Part shown: one piece after another, positions 27,671-36,388 of the stretch
Numbering within the stretch: position 1 is the first letter of the stretch
How the letters are laid out: the number at the start of each line of letters is the position of its first letter
DNA from: Acidimicrobiaceae bacterium
GTDB taxonomy: Bacteria; Actinomycetota; Acidimicrobiia; Acidimicrobiales; RAAP-2
Direction: 5' to 3'
Assembly: GCA_013044405.1 (NCBI GenBank)
Contig: JABEUR010000023.1
Span: 1 to 47,000, forward strand
DNA: 47,000 bases
Notes under the pieces: generated by a model
What the model was told of the DNA's origin: nothing
Databases searched by the model: none
Seen by the model: only the letters and a program-made list of their open reading frames with translations
Translations under genes and position numbers: made by a program

Positions 27671-28273
27671 TCAAGCCAGCGCGTCGCGAATGGACTCGCC
27701 ATCGATGGCCCCGATACGAAGGATCCGCCAACTCTCGCTGGTGACGTCGACGACCGTGGAGACTCGAGCGTCTCGCTCGCCGGCGTCGAGTACACCGCCC
27801 AGGAGTGGCGAGTCGGCGAAGATCTCGAGGACCTGCTGGGCACGCTGACAGGGTGGTTCGCCGTGACGATTCGCACTCGTCACCGCCAAGGGACCTCCGC
27901 GCACCAGTAGTTCGCGCAACATTGCCAGATCCGGTATTCGAAATCCAACGGAGGAGGAGTCACTCGCGATACTTCGAGCCAGCTGATCGGGCGTTGGAAC
28001 GACGATGGTCAAAGCACCGGGCCAGAACCTCGACGCCAGGCGTTGCGCTCGCGCGGGCCAGTCGACCCCCAGGGCGACGATCTGCTCAATCGAGTCGACC
28101 AGTACGGGTAGGGCTAGGGACTTCGGGCGGCCCTTCAGAACGAAGAGGCCCTCGATACCCTCGCGAGCATCGACTCTGGCCGCCACTCCATAGACGGTGT
28201 CGGTCGGCACCGCAATGACTCGACCTTGGGCGAGCTCGATAAGCGCCTCTTGGAGGTCCAACACTCTCAACAC
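27671..28273 (-). CDS. tsaC: TsaC/YrdC-family threonylcarbamoyl-AMP synthase
   Basis: A 200-residue YrdC-domain protein that makes threonylcarbamoyl-AMP for the t6A37 tRNA modification. Recognisable parts are VIAVPTDTVYGVAA, KGRPKSLALPVLV, the WPGALTIVV motif and GGPLAVTSANRHGEP. The extra C-terminal Sua5 domain is absent, so it is TsaC-length. GTG at 28273 overlaps the prmC end by 7 bp and has GGTGG 7 nt upstream; GTG at 28264 is an alternative. The prfA-prmC-tsaC order is conserved in actinobacteria. Confidence 0.92.
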   Translation of the reverse strand: MLRVLDLQEALIELAQGRVIAVPTDTVYGVAARVDAREGIEGLFVLKGRPKSLALPVLVDSIEQIVALGVDWPARAQRLASRFWPGALTIVVPTPDQLARSIASDSSSVGFRIPDLAMLRELLVRGGPLAVTSANRHGEPPCQRAQQVLEIFADSPLLGGVLDAGERDARVSTVVDVTSESWRILRIGAIDGESIRDALA

Positions 28274-29097
28274 CGTCGAGCCACCAGGATCCTCGCATGA
28301 CCCGAGAGGTCCTCCAGGTCGCTTACCTGGCCCAGTCGCGCCTCGTGGGCCAGTTCGAGCACCGCCGCACGCTGATCTCGTCCGTGTTCGACCACTAGCG
28401 ATCCACCTACTGCGAGCCACGCCGGCGCTTGGAGGATGATCGTCTCGAGATCGGCCAGACCCTCGACGCCCCGAGAACTTTGGGCCACGAGTGCTCGACG
28501 GGGCTCGTACTTGAGTACTTCGTCGAGCGTTTCGAACTCCTCGACGCCAACGTAGGGCGGATTGGCGACGATGAGGTCGAAGCTGGCGCGTAGTGACTCA
28601 TCGAGTGCGTCGAACCACGAAGACTGCACGAAGGAGACCGACCCCAGTCCATGCTTGACGGCGTTCATCTCGGCGACGTTCAACGCTTCGCGCGACGCAT
28701 CGACGGCGATCAACGCAACGGACGAACCGACACGCTGCGACTCCTGCAAGAGTGCCAGACCGATGGCCCCGGAGCCGCATCCGAGATCGACCACGAGCGA
28801 TGGTTCGGGCCCGAGGGCACGTAACTCGCCCAGTGCGACGCTGACGAGCTCTTCGGTCTCGGGCCGCGGGATGAGCACCCGCGGATCCAAGTCGAGATCG
28901 AGTCCGCGAAAGGGCCAGTGGCCAATCACGTACTGCAATGGTTCACCGTCGAGACGTCGCCGCGCCGCGAGTCGCAACGATCGAATCGAGTCGCTGTCGG
29001 CCCCGGTCATGAACTCCTCGACGAGCCAGCGGGCCTCGCGGCGATTGAGACCTTCGCCGATGAGCTCGGCGATGAGGTAGGAGTTAACGCCCGTCAC
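28267..29097 (-). CDS. prmC: PrmC, peptide chain release factor N5-glutamine methyltransferase
   Basis: A 276-residue SAM-dependent methyltransferase that methylates the Gln of the GGQ motif in release factors. It has the N-terminal helical domain (LIAELIGEGLNRREARWLVEE), RVLIPRPETEELV, the SAM motif VVDLGCGSGAIGLALL and the catalytic NPPY (ANPPYVG). GTG at 29097 overlaps the end of prfA by 14 bp, coupling it to its own substrate's gene. A longer frame upstream is antisense-like and not conserved. Confidence 0.95.
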   Translation of the reverse strand: MTGVNSYLIAELIGEGLNRREARWLVEEFMTGADSDSIRSLRLAARRRLDGEPLQYVIGHWPFRGLDLDLDPRVLIPRPETEELVSVALGELRALGPEPSLVVDLGCGSGAIGLALLQESQRVGSSVALIAVDASREALNVAEMNAVKHGLGSVSFVQSSWFDALDESLRASFDLIVANPPYVGVEEFETLDEVLKYEPRRALVAQSSRGVEGLADLETIILQAPAWLAVGGSLVVEHGRDQRAAVLELAHEARLGQVSDLEDLSGHARILVARRC

Positions 29098-30163
29098 TCT
29101 CGGCCAGTTGCCGGGCCCGCTTCTCGGCGAGCAGCGCGTCGACATAGGGATCGAGACTTCCAGCGAGCACCGAGTCCAGGGTGTACGTCGTGAGATTGAC
29201 TCGATGATCGGTGACCCGATTCTCCTTGAAGTTATAGGTGCGGATCTTCTCGCTGCGTCCTCCACTACCCAACTGCGAGCGCTTCAAGTCGCCCAGTTCG
29301 CTGGCCTGGGCGTCTTGGGCCGCCTTGAGCAGACGCGAACGTAGGACGATGAGTGCTTTGGCGCGATTCTGAATCTGGCTCTTCTCGTCTTGCATCGAGA
29401 CGACGATCCCGGTGGGCAGGTGGGTGATACGAACTGCTGAGTCGGTCGTGTTGACGCTCTGTCCACCGGGTCCCGACGATCGGTAGACGTCGATCTTGAG
29501 ATCGCTCGGATTGATGTCGACGTCCACTTCTTCGGCTTCGGGTAGTACCGAGACGGTTGCGGAGGACGTGTGGACACGACCTTTGGCCTCAGTGACCGGG
29601 ACGCGTTGGACGCGATGCACGCCGGCCTCATGCTCCAATCGGGCCCAGGCGTCCTCCCCTTTGATCAGGTATATGGCCTCGTCGAGTCCCCCCTGTTCGG
29701 ATTCGCGTTCCTCGATCACTTCGAGTTTCCACCCGCGTAGTGCGCTATAGCGCCGGTACATCTCGGCGAGGTCACCGGCGAAGAGGTTGGCCTCTTCGCC
29801 GCCTTCGGCCCCACGGATCTCGAGGATGACGCTGCGCCCCTCGTTGGGATCGCGAGGCAGGAGGAGGGTCTCGAGGTTCAACTCAAGCTCGGGGATCTTC
29901 GCTTCGGCGGCGTTCATCTCATCACGCCACAGCTCGCGATCGTCTCCGCTCGACTCGTTGAACATCTCGCGGGCGGTGAAGAAGTCCTCTTGGACGGCCT
30001 TGAGGTCATTCCATGCGTTGTTGATCTCGGCCAACTCCTTGTGACGCCGCGAGAGATCACGCAGCCTGGTGAGGTCGCTGGCCACGTCGGGCTCGGCCAG
30101 AGCCGATTCCACGGCACGCAACTCGTCACGCAGTGCGTTGAGGGTCTCGTCGATGGAGCGCAC
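29084..30163 (-). CDS. prfA: PrfA, peptide chain release factor 1
   Basis: A 359-residue class I release factor for UAA and UAG. It has the tripeptide anticodon PxT as RVPVTE, followed by GRVHTSSATVSVLPE, and the catalytic GGQ in SSGPGGQSVN, which PrmC (next gene) methylates. The PVT form marks RF1 rather than RF2 (SPF). Length is standard. It lies 23 nt downstream of rpmE. Confidence 0.97.
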   Translation of the reverse strand: MRSIDETLNALRDELRAVESALAEPDVASDLTRLRDLSRRHKELAEINNAWNDLKAVQEDFFTAREMFNESSGDDRELWRDEMNAAEAKIPELELNLETLLLPRDPNEGRSVILEIRGAEGGEEANLFAGDLAEMYRRYSALRGWKLEVIEERESEQGGLDEAIYLIKGEDAWARLEHEAGVHRVQRVPVTEAKGRVHTSSATVSVLPEAEEVDVDINPSDLKIDVYRSSGPGGQSVNTTDSAVRITHLPTGIVVSMQDEKSQIQNRAKALIVLRSRLLKAAQDAQASELGDLKRSQLGSGGRSEKIRTYNFKENRVTDHRVNLTTYTLDSVLAGSLDPYVDALLAEKRARQLAESDGR

Positions 30164-30186
30164 GAACAGTTGGGGCGCTCGGGGCC

Positions 30187-30411
30187 TTACGCCCTAGGAG
30201 CGCGCGCCTTGGTCTTTTGTGCGTAACGACGCTGGAAGCGTTCGACGCGACCACCAGTATCGACCAGCTTCTGCTTGCCGGTGAAGAACGGGTGGCACTC
30301 GTTGCACAGTTCCACGGTGATGGCGTTCTTGGTCGACTCGGTCGTGAAGGTGTTGCCGCACGAGCAGCGCACGGACGCTTCGCCGTACTTGGGGTGAATA
30401 TCTGGCTTCAT
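30187..30411 (-). CDS. rpmE: Ribosomal protein L31 (zinc-binding type)
   Basis: A 74-residue 50S protein. It starts [20 protein letters not shown] and keeps the zinc-binding cysteines CxC and CxxC (CSCGN ... [11 protein letters not shown]), so it is the C+ form used in zinc-replete cells. The C-terminal tail is basic. AAGGAG precedes the ATG. It lies between rho and prfA, as in M. tuberculosis. Confidence 0.97.
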   Translation of the reverse strand: MKPDIHPKYGEASVRCSCGNTFTTESTKNAITVELCNECHPFFTGKQKLVDTGGRVERFQRRYAQKTKARAPRA

Positions 30412-30449
30412 GAGTGCTCCTTGTTGCGAAGAGAGAGTTTACAGGATAA

Positions 30450-32159
30450 TCAGCTGGTCGGTGCCGGACCTCGACCGATCTCGGCCAGGAACTCGTCATT
30501 TGAGCGGGTGGACTTGAGTTTGTCGATCAGCAGCTCGAGTCCGGCGGCATCTCGTCCTTCCGAGGCCAGTCCATTGAGAACCCGTCGAAGCTTCCACACT
30601 TGGGGCAGGGCCTCGCGGTTGAAGAGCAGCTCTTCATGGCGTGTCGACGATGCGTTGACGTCGATCGCCGGGTAGATTCGCCGTTCGGCGAGTCGACGGT
30701 CGAGCTTCAGCTCCATATTGCCAGTTCCCTTGAACTCCTCGAAGATCACCTCGTCCATCTTCGAACCGGTCTCGACCAGAGCCGAAGCGATGATCGTGAG
30801 CGAGCCACCCTCTTCGATGTTGCGAGCGGCTCCGAAGAACTTCTTGGGAGGGTAGAGAGCTCCTGAATCAACACCACCGGACATGATTCGCCCGGTGGCG
30901 GGGGCCGCCAGGTTGTAGGCACGAGCCAGGCGGGTGATGCCGTCGAGGATGATCACGACGTCGCGACCCTGTTCGACGAGTCGCTTGGCGCGTTCGATGC
31001 ACAGTTCGGCCACGTGCGTGTGCTCCTCAGCGGGACGGTCGAACGTCGAAGCGATCACCTCGCCGTGCACGCTGCGGCGCATGTCGGTCACCTCTTCAGG
31101 GCGCTCGTCGACGAGCAGCACCATGAGGTGGACTTCGGGGTTGTTGGTCTCGATGGATTGAGCGATCTGCTTCATCACCGTGGTCTTGCCCGCCTTGGGC
31201 GGTGAGACGATGAGTCCACGCTGGCCCTTGCCGATCGGCGAGAGCAGGTCGACGATTCGCGGGGTGAGATCGGCCTTTCCCTCATTGGTCTCGAGGTTCA
31301 GCTTCTCATCAGGGAACAGCGGGGTCAGATCCTCGAAACGCGGGCGCAGTCGAGCGACCTCCGGGTCAACGCCGGCAACGCTGTCGACCCGCAGTAACGC
31401 TGGGTACTTCTCATTGGAAGCCGCGGGGCGGAAACCACCGATGATGGCGTCACCTTTTCGCAGGTGGTACCGGCGCACTTGATTGATCGAGACGTAGACG
31501 TCATTGGGTGACGGATGGTAACCCTTGGTCCGCAAGAAGCCGTATCCGTCATCACGCAGGTCGAGGAGTCCCTCGATCTCGATGAGTTCACCCGCGTAGG
31601 GTTGATCGGCGTTGGGCATTGACTCTCCACCGAAGCGTTCGCGACCATTTCGGTTTCGTCGGTTACGCCGATTTCGTCCGCCGGCCTCGCCATTGAAGTC
31701 ACGTGCCTGACGCTCGGGTCGAGGTTGGCTGTTCTGACGCTGAACGTTGGAGCGGTCAGTGTTCTGAACGCCCGATGAAGCGTCGGAGTTCGACGCGGGG
31801 CTCGCCGGTGCGGTGGACTCGGCGCCCGAGGGAACCGTGATCATCGCCGCTGGGCCGCTGGAGTCGCTGGGGGCGTCGACGCCAAACTCTCCGAGCAATG
31901 AGTCGAAGTCGTCATTGGGTGTGGCCACGGTACGGCGCGAACGCACGGCTCGAGACGCTGGAGCGCTGGTCGACGCCGACGTGGTCGTTTCGCTACGAGG
32001 CGCCGACGCCTTCACGGGCTCGCCCATGATTGCTTCGATGAGCGATGCCTTCGATGCTCGGGCCGTGACCTCCACCCCCTTTACTTTGGCGATCGTCTGG
32101 AGATCCTCACGAGTCTTGGACTCGAGATCGGACCGGTCTGGAGAGGGCTTAACAGCCAT
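30450..32159 (-). CDS. rho: Transcription termination factor Rho
   Basis: A 569-residue hexameric RNA helicase. Residues 10-45 form the Rho_N helix-extension-helix ([18 protein letters not shown]). A low-complexity linker rich in Ser, Asn and Arg runs to about residue 185, as often in actinobacterial Rho. Then come the RNA-binding cold-shock domain ([17 protein letters not shown]) and the ATPase core with Walker [16 protein letters not shown] and the R-loop ([18 protein letters not shown]). ATG at 32159 is preceded by AAAGGA with 8-nt spacing. Few intrinsic terminators are visible in this window, so Rho may matter more here. Confidence 0.97.
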   Translation of the reverse strand: MAVKPSPDRSDLESKTREDLQTIAKVKGVEVTARASKASLIEAIMGEPVKASAPRSETTTSASTSAPASRAVRSRRTVATPNDDFDSLLGEFGVDAPSDSSGPAAMITVPSGAESTAPASPASNSDASSGVQNTDRSNVQRQNSQPRPERQARDFNGEAGGRNRRNRRNRNGRERFGGESMPNADQPYAGELIEIEGLLDLRDDGYGFLRTKGYHPSPNDVYVSINQVRRYHLRKGDAIIGGFRPAASNEKYPALLRVDSVAGVDPEVARLRPRFEDLTPLFPDEKLNLETNEGKADLTPRIVDLLSPIGKGQRGLIVSPPKAGKTTVMKQIAQSIETNNPEVHLMVLLVDERPEEVTDMRRSVHGEVIASTFDRPAEEHTHVAELCIERAKRLVEQGRDVVIILDGITRLARAYNLAAPATGRIMSGGVDSGALYPPKKFFGAARNIEEGGSLTIIASALVETGSKMDEVIFEEFKGTGNMELKLDRRLAERRIYPAIDVNASSTRHEELLFNREALPQVWKLRRVLNGLASEGRDAAGLELLIDKLKSTRSNDEFLAEIGRGPAPTS

Positions 32160-32420
32160 GTAATGTTCCTTTCTCGCCATTCGAATAATCGCAAGCCGAA
32201 CGGAGAAGAAAATCGGGAAATGCCGTCTGGGAAGAGTTCCTCACGTCGGCGAAGGGCCGGACGCGGACGACAACTGTCAGTGTAGCCGAACCTTGGGCAA
32301 TGTCCAGCATCACCAAAATAAAACTAAGTGGCTATGAAAATTGGTGCTCGATACGAAGTGGCCAGCGGCGAGATCTTCAATCGCGATGGGTCGCGCAGAG
32401 AACCTCGCCACACGACCGTC
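32160..32420. other. rho leader / thrC-rho intergenic region
   Basis: This 261-bp gap contains the rho promoter (32279-32306) and roughly 110 nt of untranslated leader. In mycobacteria homoserine kinase (thrB) occupies this place between thrC and rho; here no such gene, whole or broken, can be seen. A short AT-rich stretch lies near 32312-32335. Confidence 0.5.
32279..32306 (-). promoter_or_regulatory. Predicted rho promoter
   Basis: On the minus strand, TGGACA (32306-32301), a 16-bp spacer and TACACT (32284-32279) make a plausible housekeeping promoter. The start would be near 32272, leaving about 110 nt of leader, which could serve Rho autoregulation. Confidence 0.5.
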
Positions 32421-33458
32421 TCATTGCAGGGCGCCGAGCAGGGCTTGGATCGACGCCTCGACCACCGGCGGTCGGTCGCTGGTGGAGACCGCGGTGTCGG
32501 GGTCCTTCAAACCGTTGCCGGTCAGCACGCACACGACCGTCGACTGGGCGGGGACCCCGTACTTGAGCAGTCCGGCGACCGACGCCGCCGAAGCCGGCTC
32601 ACAGAAAATCGACTCGTAGCGTGCGACGTAGCGATACGCGTCGAGGATCTCCTCATCGGTGACACTTCGAATGTCGCCCAGGGATTCGTGAATGACTTCG
32701 AGCGCGGGAATCCAACTGGCGGGATTGCCAATGCGAATCGCGGTGGCGATGGTCTCGGGGTTCTCCACCGGGTGGCCCAGAACGATGGGAGCGGCTCCCG
32801 CCGCCTGGAACCCCCACATTTTGGGGAGTTTCGTGCAGTGCCCGGCGAAGTGGTACTGGGTGAAGCCGCGCCAGTAGGCGGTGATGTTCCCAGCGTTTCC
32901 CACCGGGATCGACAAGATGTCGGGTGCCTCACCCAGCACGTCTACGATCTCGAACGCTCCGGTCTTTTGCCCTTCGATTCGATCGGGATTGATGGAGTTG
33001 ACGATGGTGATGGGAATATGCTGCGTCAATTCTCGAGCCAAGTTGAGGGCTTGATCGAAGTTACCGCGAATCTGCAGGATCCTCGCACCGTAGACCATGG
33101 CCTGGGCGAGCTTGCCCAATGCGATCTTCCCTTCGGGCACGAGTACCACGCACTCCATGCCGGCCTTGGCCGCGTAGGCGGCAGCGGCGGCCGACGTGTT
33201 TCCCGTTGAGCCGCAGATGACCTTGGTGGCGCCGTTGGCCTTCGCCTTGGTGATGGCCATCGTCATGCCACGGTCCTTGAAGGATCCCGAGGGGTTCAGT
33301 CCCTCGAACTTCAACCAGACGTTCGCCTCAAGACGCTCGGAGAGCCGGTCGGCTCGAATGAGGGGCGTATTGCCTTCTTGCAGGGTGATCACCTCGTCGA
33401 CGCCTTCGAGGTCGAACCACTCCGCATACTCCTTGAGCAAGCCGTTCCAAGCTTTCAC
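32421..33458 (-). CDS. thrC: ThrC, threonine synthase
   Basis: A 345-residue PLP enzyme that converts O-phosphohomoserine to threonine. The PLP-lysine motif is [15 protein letters not shown], with [15 protein letters not shown] binding the phosphate, and [15 protein letters not shown] further on. GTG at 33458 overlaps the hom stop codon by 4 bp (GTGA) and GGAGG lies 7 nt upstream, so coupling to hom is clear. No thrB gene follows, although its product would be the substrate-forming enzyme. Confidence 0.96.
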   Translation of the reverse strand: MKAWNGLLKEYAEWFDLEGVDEVITLQEGNTPLIRADRLSERLEANVWLKFEGLNPSGSFKDRGMTMAITKAKANGATKVICGSTGNTSAAAAAYAAKAGMECVVLVPEGKIALGKLAQAMVYGARILQIRGNFDQALNLARELTQHIPITIVNSINPDRIEGQKTGAFEIVDVLGEAPDILSIPVGNAGNITAYWRGFTQYHFAGHCTKLPKMWGFQAAGAAPIVLGHPVENPETIATAIRIGNPASWIPALEVIHESLGDIRSVTDEEILDAYRYVARYESIFCEPASAASVAGLLKYGVPAQSTVVCVLTGNGLKDPDTAVSTSDRPPVVEASIQALLGALQ

Positions 33459-34756
33459 TGCGTACCTCCTTCGATGACCCTGATGCATGCTCCGATGGAG
33501 TCCACCGACTCGAGTCCGGAGAGCTCTTGCATCGTGGCGTCGACGTCGCTGGACCTTGCGTGGTGGGTGAGAAAGGAGAGTCGCGCCTCGTCCGCGAATC
33601 CCGACTGCTCCATGGACTGAATCGAGACGCCGTGATTACCGAATACGCCCGCGACCGCGGCCAGCACCCCCGGTCGGTCCAAGACATCGATGCTGATGTA
33701 GAAGACGCTCGAGAGGTCGCCCGCCGAGACGCTGTGCAGGGTCGTATCGACCATGAACGGGACGTCGTGACGCCCGCTGACTTTGTTGCGTGCGGCGTCA
33801 AGCACGTCGCCCAGCACTGCGGTCGCGGTCGGTGCTCCACCCGCTCCTTGTCCGAGCCACATGAGCGGGCCGGCTTTGGTGCCCTCGACGAAAACGGCGT
33901 TCATCGCCCCGTGCACCGACGCCAGCGGATGATCGACGTCGATCATCGCCGGGTGGACTCGCCTCGAGATGCCGAATTCTCCGACCCTTTCCGCGACGCC
34001 GAGCAATTTGATCACGTAGCCGGCCCGGCGGGCGAACTCAACATCGACCAAGCGGATCCCGGTGATTCCCTCACGCGATATCTCCTCGCCGTAGAGTCCA
34101 GTTCCGAAAGCCAGTGATGAAAGGATCTGCACCTTCGCGGCAGCGTCATGGGCCTCCACGTCCGCACTGGGATCGGCCTCGGCGTACCCGAGGGCCTGGG
34201 CCTCAGCGAGCACCTCCTCATAGTCGCTGGCTTCGCTGGTCATCTTGGAGAGGATGAAGTTGGTGGTGCCGTTGACGATGCCCATGACCCGATCAATGCG
34301 TTCACCCGCCAACGAGGTGCGCAGTGCTCGCAGTATCGGTATTCCTCCACCCACTGCCGCCTCATAGAACAGGTCGGCTCCGTTCTCGTGAGCGAGTCGG
34401 GCCAAATCAGTGCCGCACGCCGCCATCAGGGACTTGTTCGCGGTGACCACCGACACCCCTCGACCAAGCGCGGTCTCGATCAGACTGCGAGCCGGTTCTA
34501 TGCCGCCGGCGACTTCGACGAGGATGTCGAGGTCCTCGCGTTCGCACAGGGACTGAGCGTCACTGGTCAACAGCTCGTTCGCGATACCCGCGCGGTGTTT
34601 GGAGAGGTCGCGCACCGCCACACCGACCAATTCGATCGGGGCGGTCGCGGCGTCGACCAGGGCGACGTGGCGAGACGGGTCGCTGAGCATCTCGATCAAC
34701 GCCGAGCCCACGAAGCCGGCGCCGACAACTGCGACGCGGATCACCGGCTTGTCCAT
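33455..34756 (-). CDS. hom: Homoserine dehydrogenase with C-terminal ACT domain
   Basis: A 433-residue NAD(P)H-dependent enzyme that reduces aspartate semialdehyde to homoserine. The Rossmann N-terminus is [17 protein letters not shown]. The central part has [11 protein letters not shown] and the catalytic region [20 protein letters not shown]. Residues from about 350 form an ACT domain ([20 protein letters not shown]), expected to bind threonine as feedback inhibitor. There is no aspartokinase fusion. TAGCCT ends 6 nt before the ATG and no ribosome binding site is seen, so a leaderless transcript is likely. Confidence 0.97.
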   Translation of the reverse strand: MDKPVIRVAVVGAGFVGSALIEMLSDPSRHVALVDAATAPIELVGVAVRDLSKHRAGIANELLTSDAQSLCEREDLDILVEVAGGIEPARSLIETALGRGVSVVTANKSLMAACGTDLARLAHENGADLFYEAAVGGGIPILRALRTSLAGERIDRVMGIVNGTTNFILSKMTSEASDYEEVLAEAQALGYAEADPSADVEAHDAAAKVQILSSLAFGTGLYGEEISREGITGIRLVDVEFARRAGYVIKLLGVAERVGEFGISRRVHPAMIDVDHPLASVHGAMNAVFVEGTKAGPLMWLGQGAGGAPTATAVLGDVLDAARNKVSGRHDVPFMVDTTLHSVSAGDLSSVFYISIDVLDRPGVLAAVAGVFGNHGVSIQSMEQSGFADEARLSFLTHHARSSDVDATMQELSGLESVDSIGACIRVIEGGTQ

Positions 34757-34762
34757 CGTTCA

Positions 34763-34768
34763 AGGCTA
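34763..34768 (-). promoter_or_regulatory. Predicted -10 element of hom (leaderless start)
   Basis: TAGCCT on the minus strand fits TANNNT and ends exactly 6 nt before the hom ATG at 34756. The hexamer 17 bp upstream (TCGAAG) is a weak -35. It lies in the 37-nt gap after lysA, so hom-thrC may be expressed both from here and by read-through. Confidence 0.45.
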
Positions 34769-34793
34769 ACCGACACCGCGGCGCGCTTCGAAG

Positions 34794-36065
34794 TCAGACC
34801 TCGAGGCGCGCCAGGTCGTCGAAGGTCTCGCGGCGCAGCACCTCGCGGGCGTGCCCGTCGGCTACGAAGACGACCGCGGGGCGCGGGACGCGGTTGTAGT
34901 TCGACGCCATGGCATAGCCATAGGCACCAGTGACGGGCGTGGCGATCACGTCGCCCACTCCCGTCAGTTCGGGCAGCCACGCCTCGTCGATCAAGACGTC
35001 TCCACTCTCGCAGTGCTTGCCCACCAAGCGAGCAGACTGGGATCGCTCAGCCAGCGGACGCGAGACGTCGAAGACCTCGTAGCCCGAGCCGTAGAGTACC
35101 GGCCTCGGATTGTCGCTCATGCCGCCGTCCACGGCGACGTAGGTTCGTTGCGACACCGGCTTCACGACGCCCACCGAATACAAGGTGATACCGGCCTGGG
35201 CGACGATGGCCCGTCCCGGTTCGGCCAGCAACCTCATGCTCGAATCCAGTCCGAGCTCACGCGCACCGGTTCGCATCGCGCTTGCCCACTCAGTGATCGA
35301 CGGCGCGCGCTCACCCGCCACGTAAGCCACTCCCAGTCCACCACCGACGCACAGTTCGTCAAATCCGTCGTGCTTCACGAAGTCCGCCAGTACGCCCAGG
35401 GACTCTCTGAACCCCGCCAAATCGAAGATCTGCGACCCGATGTGTGCGTGCACCCCGTGCAGGGTGACTCCAGAGATCGCTCGCAGTTCAAGGACCGCTC
35501 GTCGCGCATCACCCGTGGCGACCGAGAAGCCGAACTTCGAGTCCTCCTGTCCGGTGCGGACGTACTCGTGGGTGTGCGCTTCGACGCCGGGGGTCACTCG
35601 CACGAGGCAGTCCAGCGGCTTGGTCGTACTGACGAGTGATCGGATGCGGTCGATCTCATCGAAACTATCGATCACGAGTCGATGCACGCCTACGGCGAGT
35701 GCCCGCTCGAGCTCGTCGTGGGACTTATTGTTCCCATGCACGATGATCCGGCTCGCGGGCACCCCCGAACGCAGGACCACGTCGAGTTCTCCTCCGGTGG
35801 CCACGTCGATACACAGACCCTCCTCGAAGGCGAGGCGCGCCATTGCGCCACACAGGAACGACTTGGCCGCAAAGGCGACGCCGTCGTCAAAGGCCGATGC
35901 GGCCTCGCGACAGCGCGAACGAAGCGTCGCCTCGTCATAGACGAACAACGGGGTCCCGTATGTCGCGGCCAGGTCTCGCAGCGACACCCCTCCTACGACG
36001 ACGTCTCGCTCACTCAACTGCGCGCTGTCGGGTAACAACGAAGGAAGGATCGGCTCGGCACTCAC
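34794..36065 (-). CDS. lysA: LysA, diaminopimelate decarboxylase
   Basis: A 423-residue PLP enzyme that makes lysine from meso-diaminopimelate. The fold-III PLP barrel shows the lysine motif AFAAKSFLC near residue 68, GFDELCVGGGLGVAY, LAEPGRAIVAQAG, and the CESGDVL active-site cysteine region in the C-terminal barrel. GTG at 36065 coincides with the predicted transcript start, and no ribosome binding site precedes it. It heads the lysA-hom-thrC group, as in M. tuberculosis, though argS is not beside it here. Confidence 0.96.
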   Translation of the reverse strand: MSAEPILPSLLPDSAQLSERDVVVGGVSLRDLAATYGTPLFVYDEATLRSRCREAASAFDDGVAFAAKSFLCGAMARLAFEEGLCIDVATGGELDVVLRSGVPASRIIVHGNNKSHDELERALAVGVHRLVIDSFDEIDRIRSLVSTTKPLDCLVRVTPGVEAHTHEYVRTGQEDSKFGFSVATGDARRAVLELRAISGVTLHGVHAHIGSQIFDLAGFRESLGVLADFVKHDGFDELCVGGGLGVAYVAGERAPSITEWASAMRTGARELGLDSSMRLLAEPGRAIVAQAGITLYSVGVVKPVSQRTYVAVDGGMSDNPRPVLYGSGYEVFDVSRPLAERSQSARLVGKHCESGDVLIDEAWLPELTGVGDVIATPVTGAYGYAMASNYNRVPRPAVVFVADGHAREVLRRETFDDLARLEV

Positions 36066-36071
36066 GCATTC

Positions 36072-36100
36072 ACATTAGAAGTCGAGGAGCCACGTCCCAA
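36072..36100 (-). promoter_or_regulatory. Predicted lysA promoter (leaderless)
   Basis: On the minus strand TTGGGA (36100-36095), a 17-bp spacer and TAATGT (36077-36072) form a good promoter. The -10 ends 6 nt before the lysA GTG, so the message should begin at the start codon. Confidence 0.6.
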
Positions 36101-36138
36101 AATGGCTGCGGGGACCATTCCGGTAGTCTGGGGTGCGC

Positions 36139-36210
36139 GCCCTCGTAGCTCAGGGGATAGAGCATTGGCCTCCGAAGCCATGTGCGCAGGTTCGAATCCT
36201 GCCGGGGGCA
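36139..36210 (+). tRNA. tRNA-Arg (anticodon CCG)
   Basis: A 72-nt cloverleaf: acceptor GCCCTCG/CGGGGGC, D stem GCTC/GAGC, anticodon loop CTCCGAA (anticodon CCG, codon CGG), T arm GCAGG-TTCGAAT-CCTGC, discriminator A. The outermost anticodon-stem pair is a T-T mismatch. CCA is not encoded. A run of five T follows at 36212-36216. A TAGTCT hexamer at 36124-36129 may be its -10. Confidence 0.95.
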
Positions 36211-36388
36211 CTTTTTGTGAACGCAACATGGTTGGTGCGAGCCATCGAGGTCAGACCAGCGGCGCCCTTGGTGCAATGATTGATTGAGTATCTGGTCGAC
36301 GGTCGATCTCGCTCGCCGAATGATTGGCGACCTGTCGCCACACCGTCTCAGTGTTGGCGGGACCGAAATACGTGGTTCGAACCTCTGG
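36211..36388. other. Gap between tRNA-Arg and pyk (convergent)
   Basis: A 178-bp gap with no gene. It holds the T-run after tRNA-Arg, a weak hairpin ATGGTT/AGCCAT (36228-36245) and a 5-bp hairpin TCGCC/GGCGA (36313-36330). Either could help end transcription, but none is a clear intrinsic terminator. Confidence 0.35.

Noticed and set aside
32328-32430. A short plus-strand frame starting ATG AAA ATT GGT in the gap before thrC's end
   Set aside because: It runs on into the antisense of thrC, has no ribosome binding site and no recognisable sequence. It is more likely chance.
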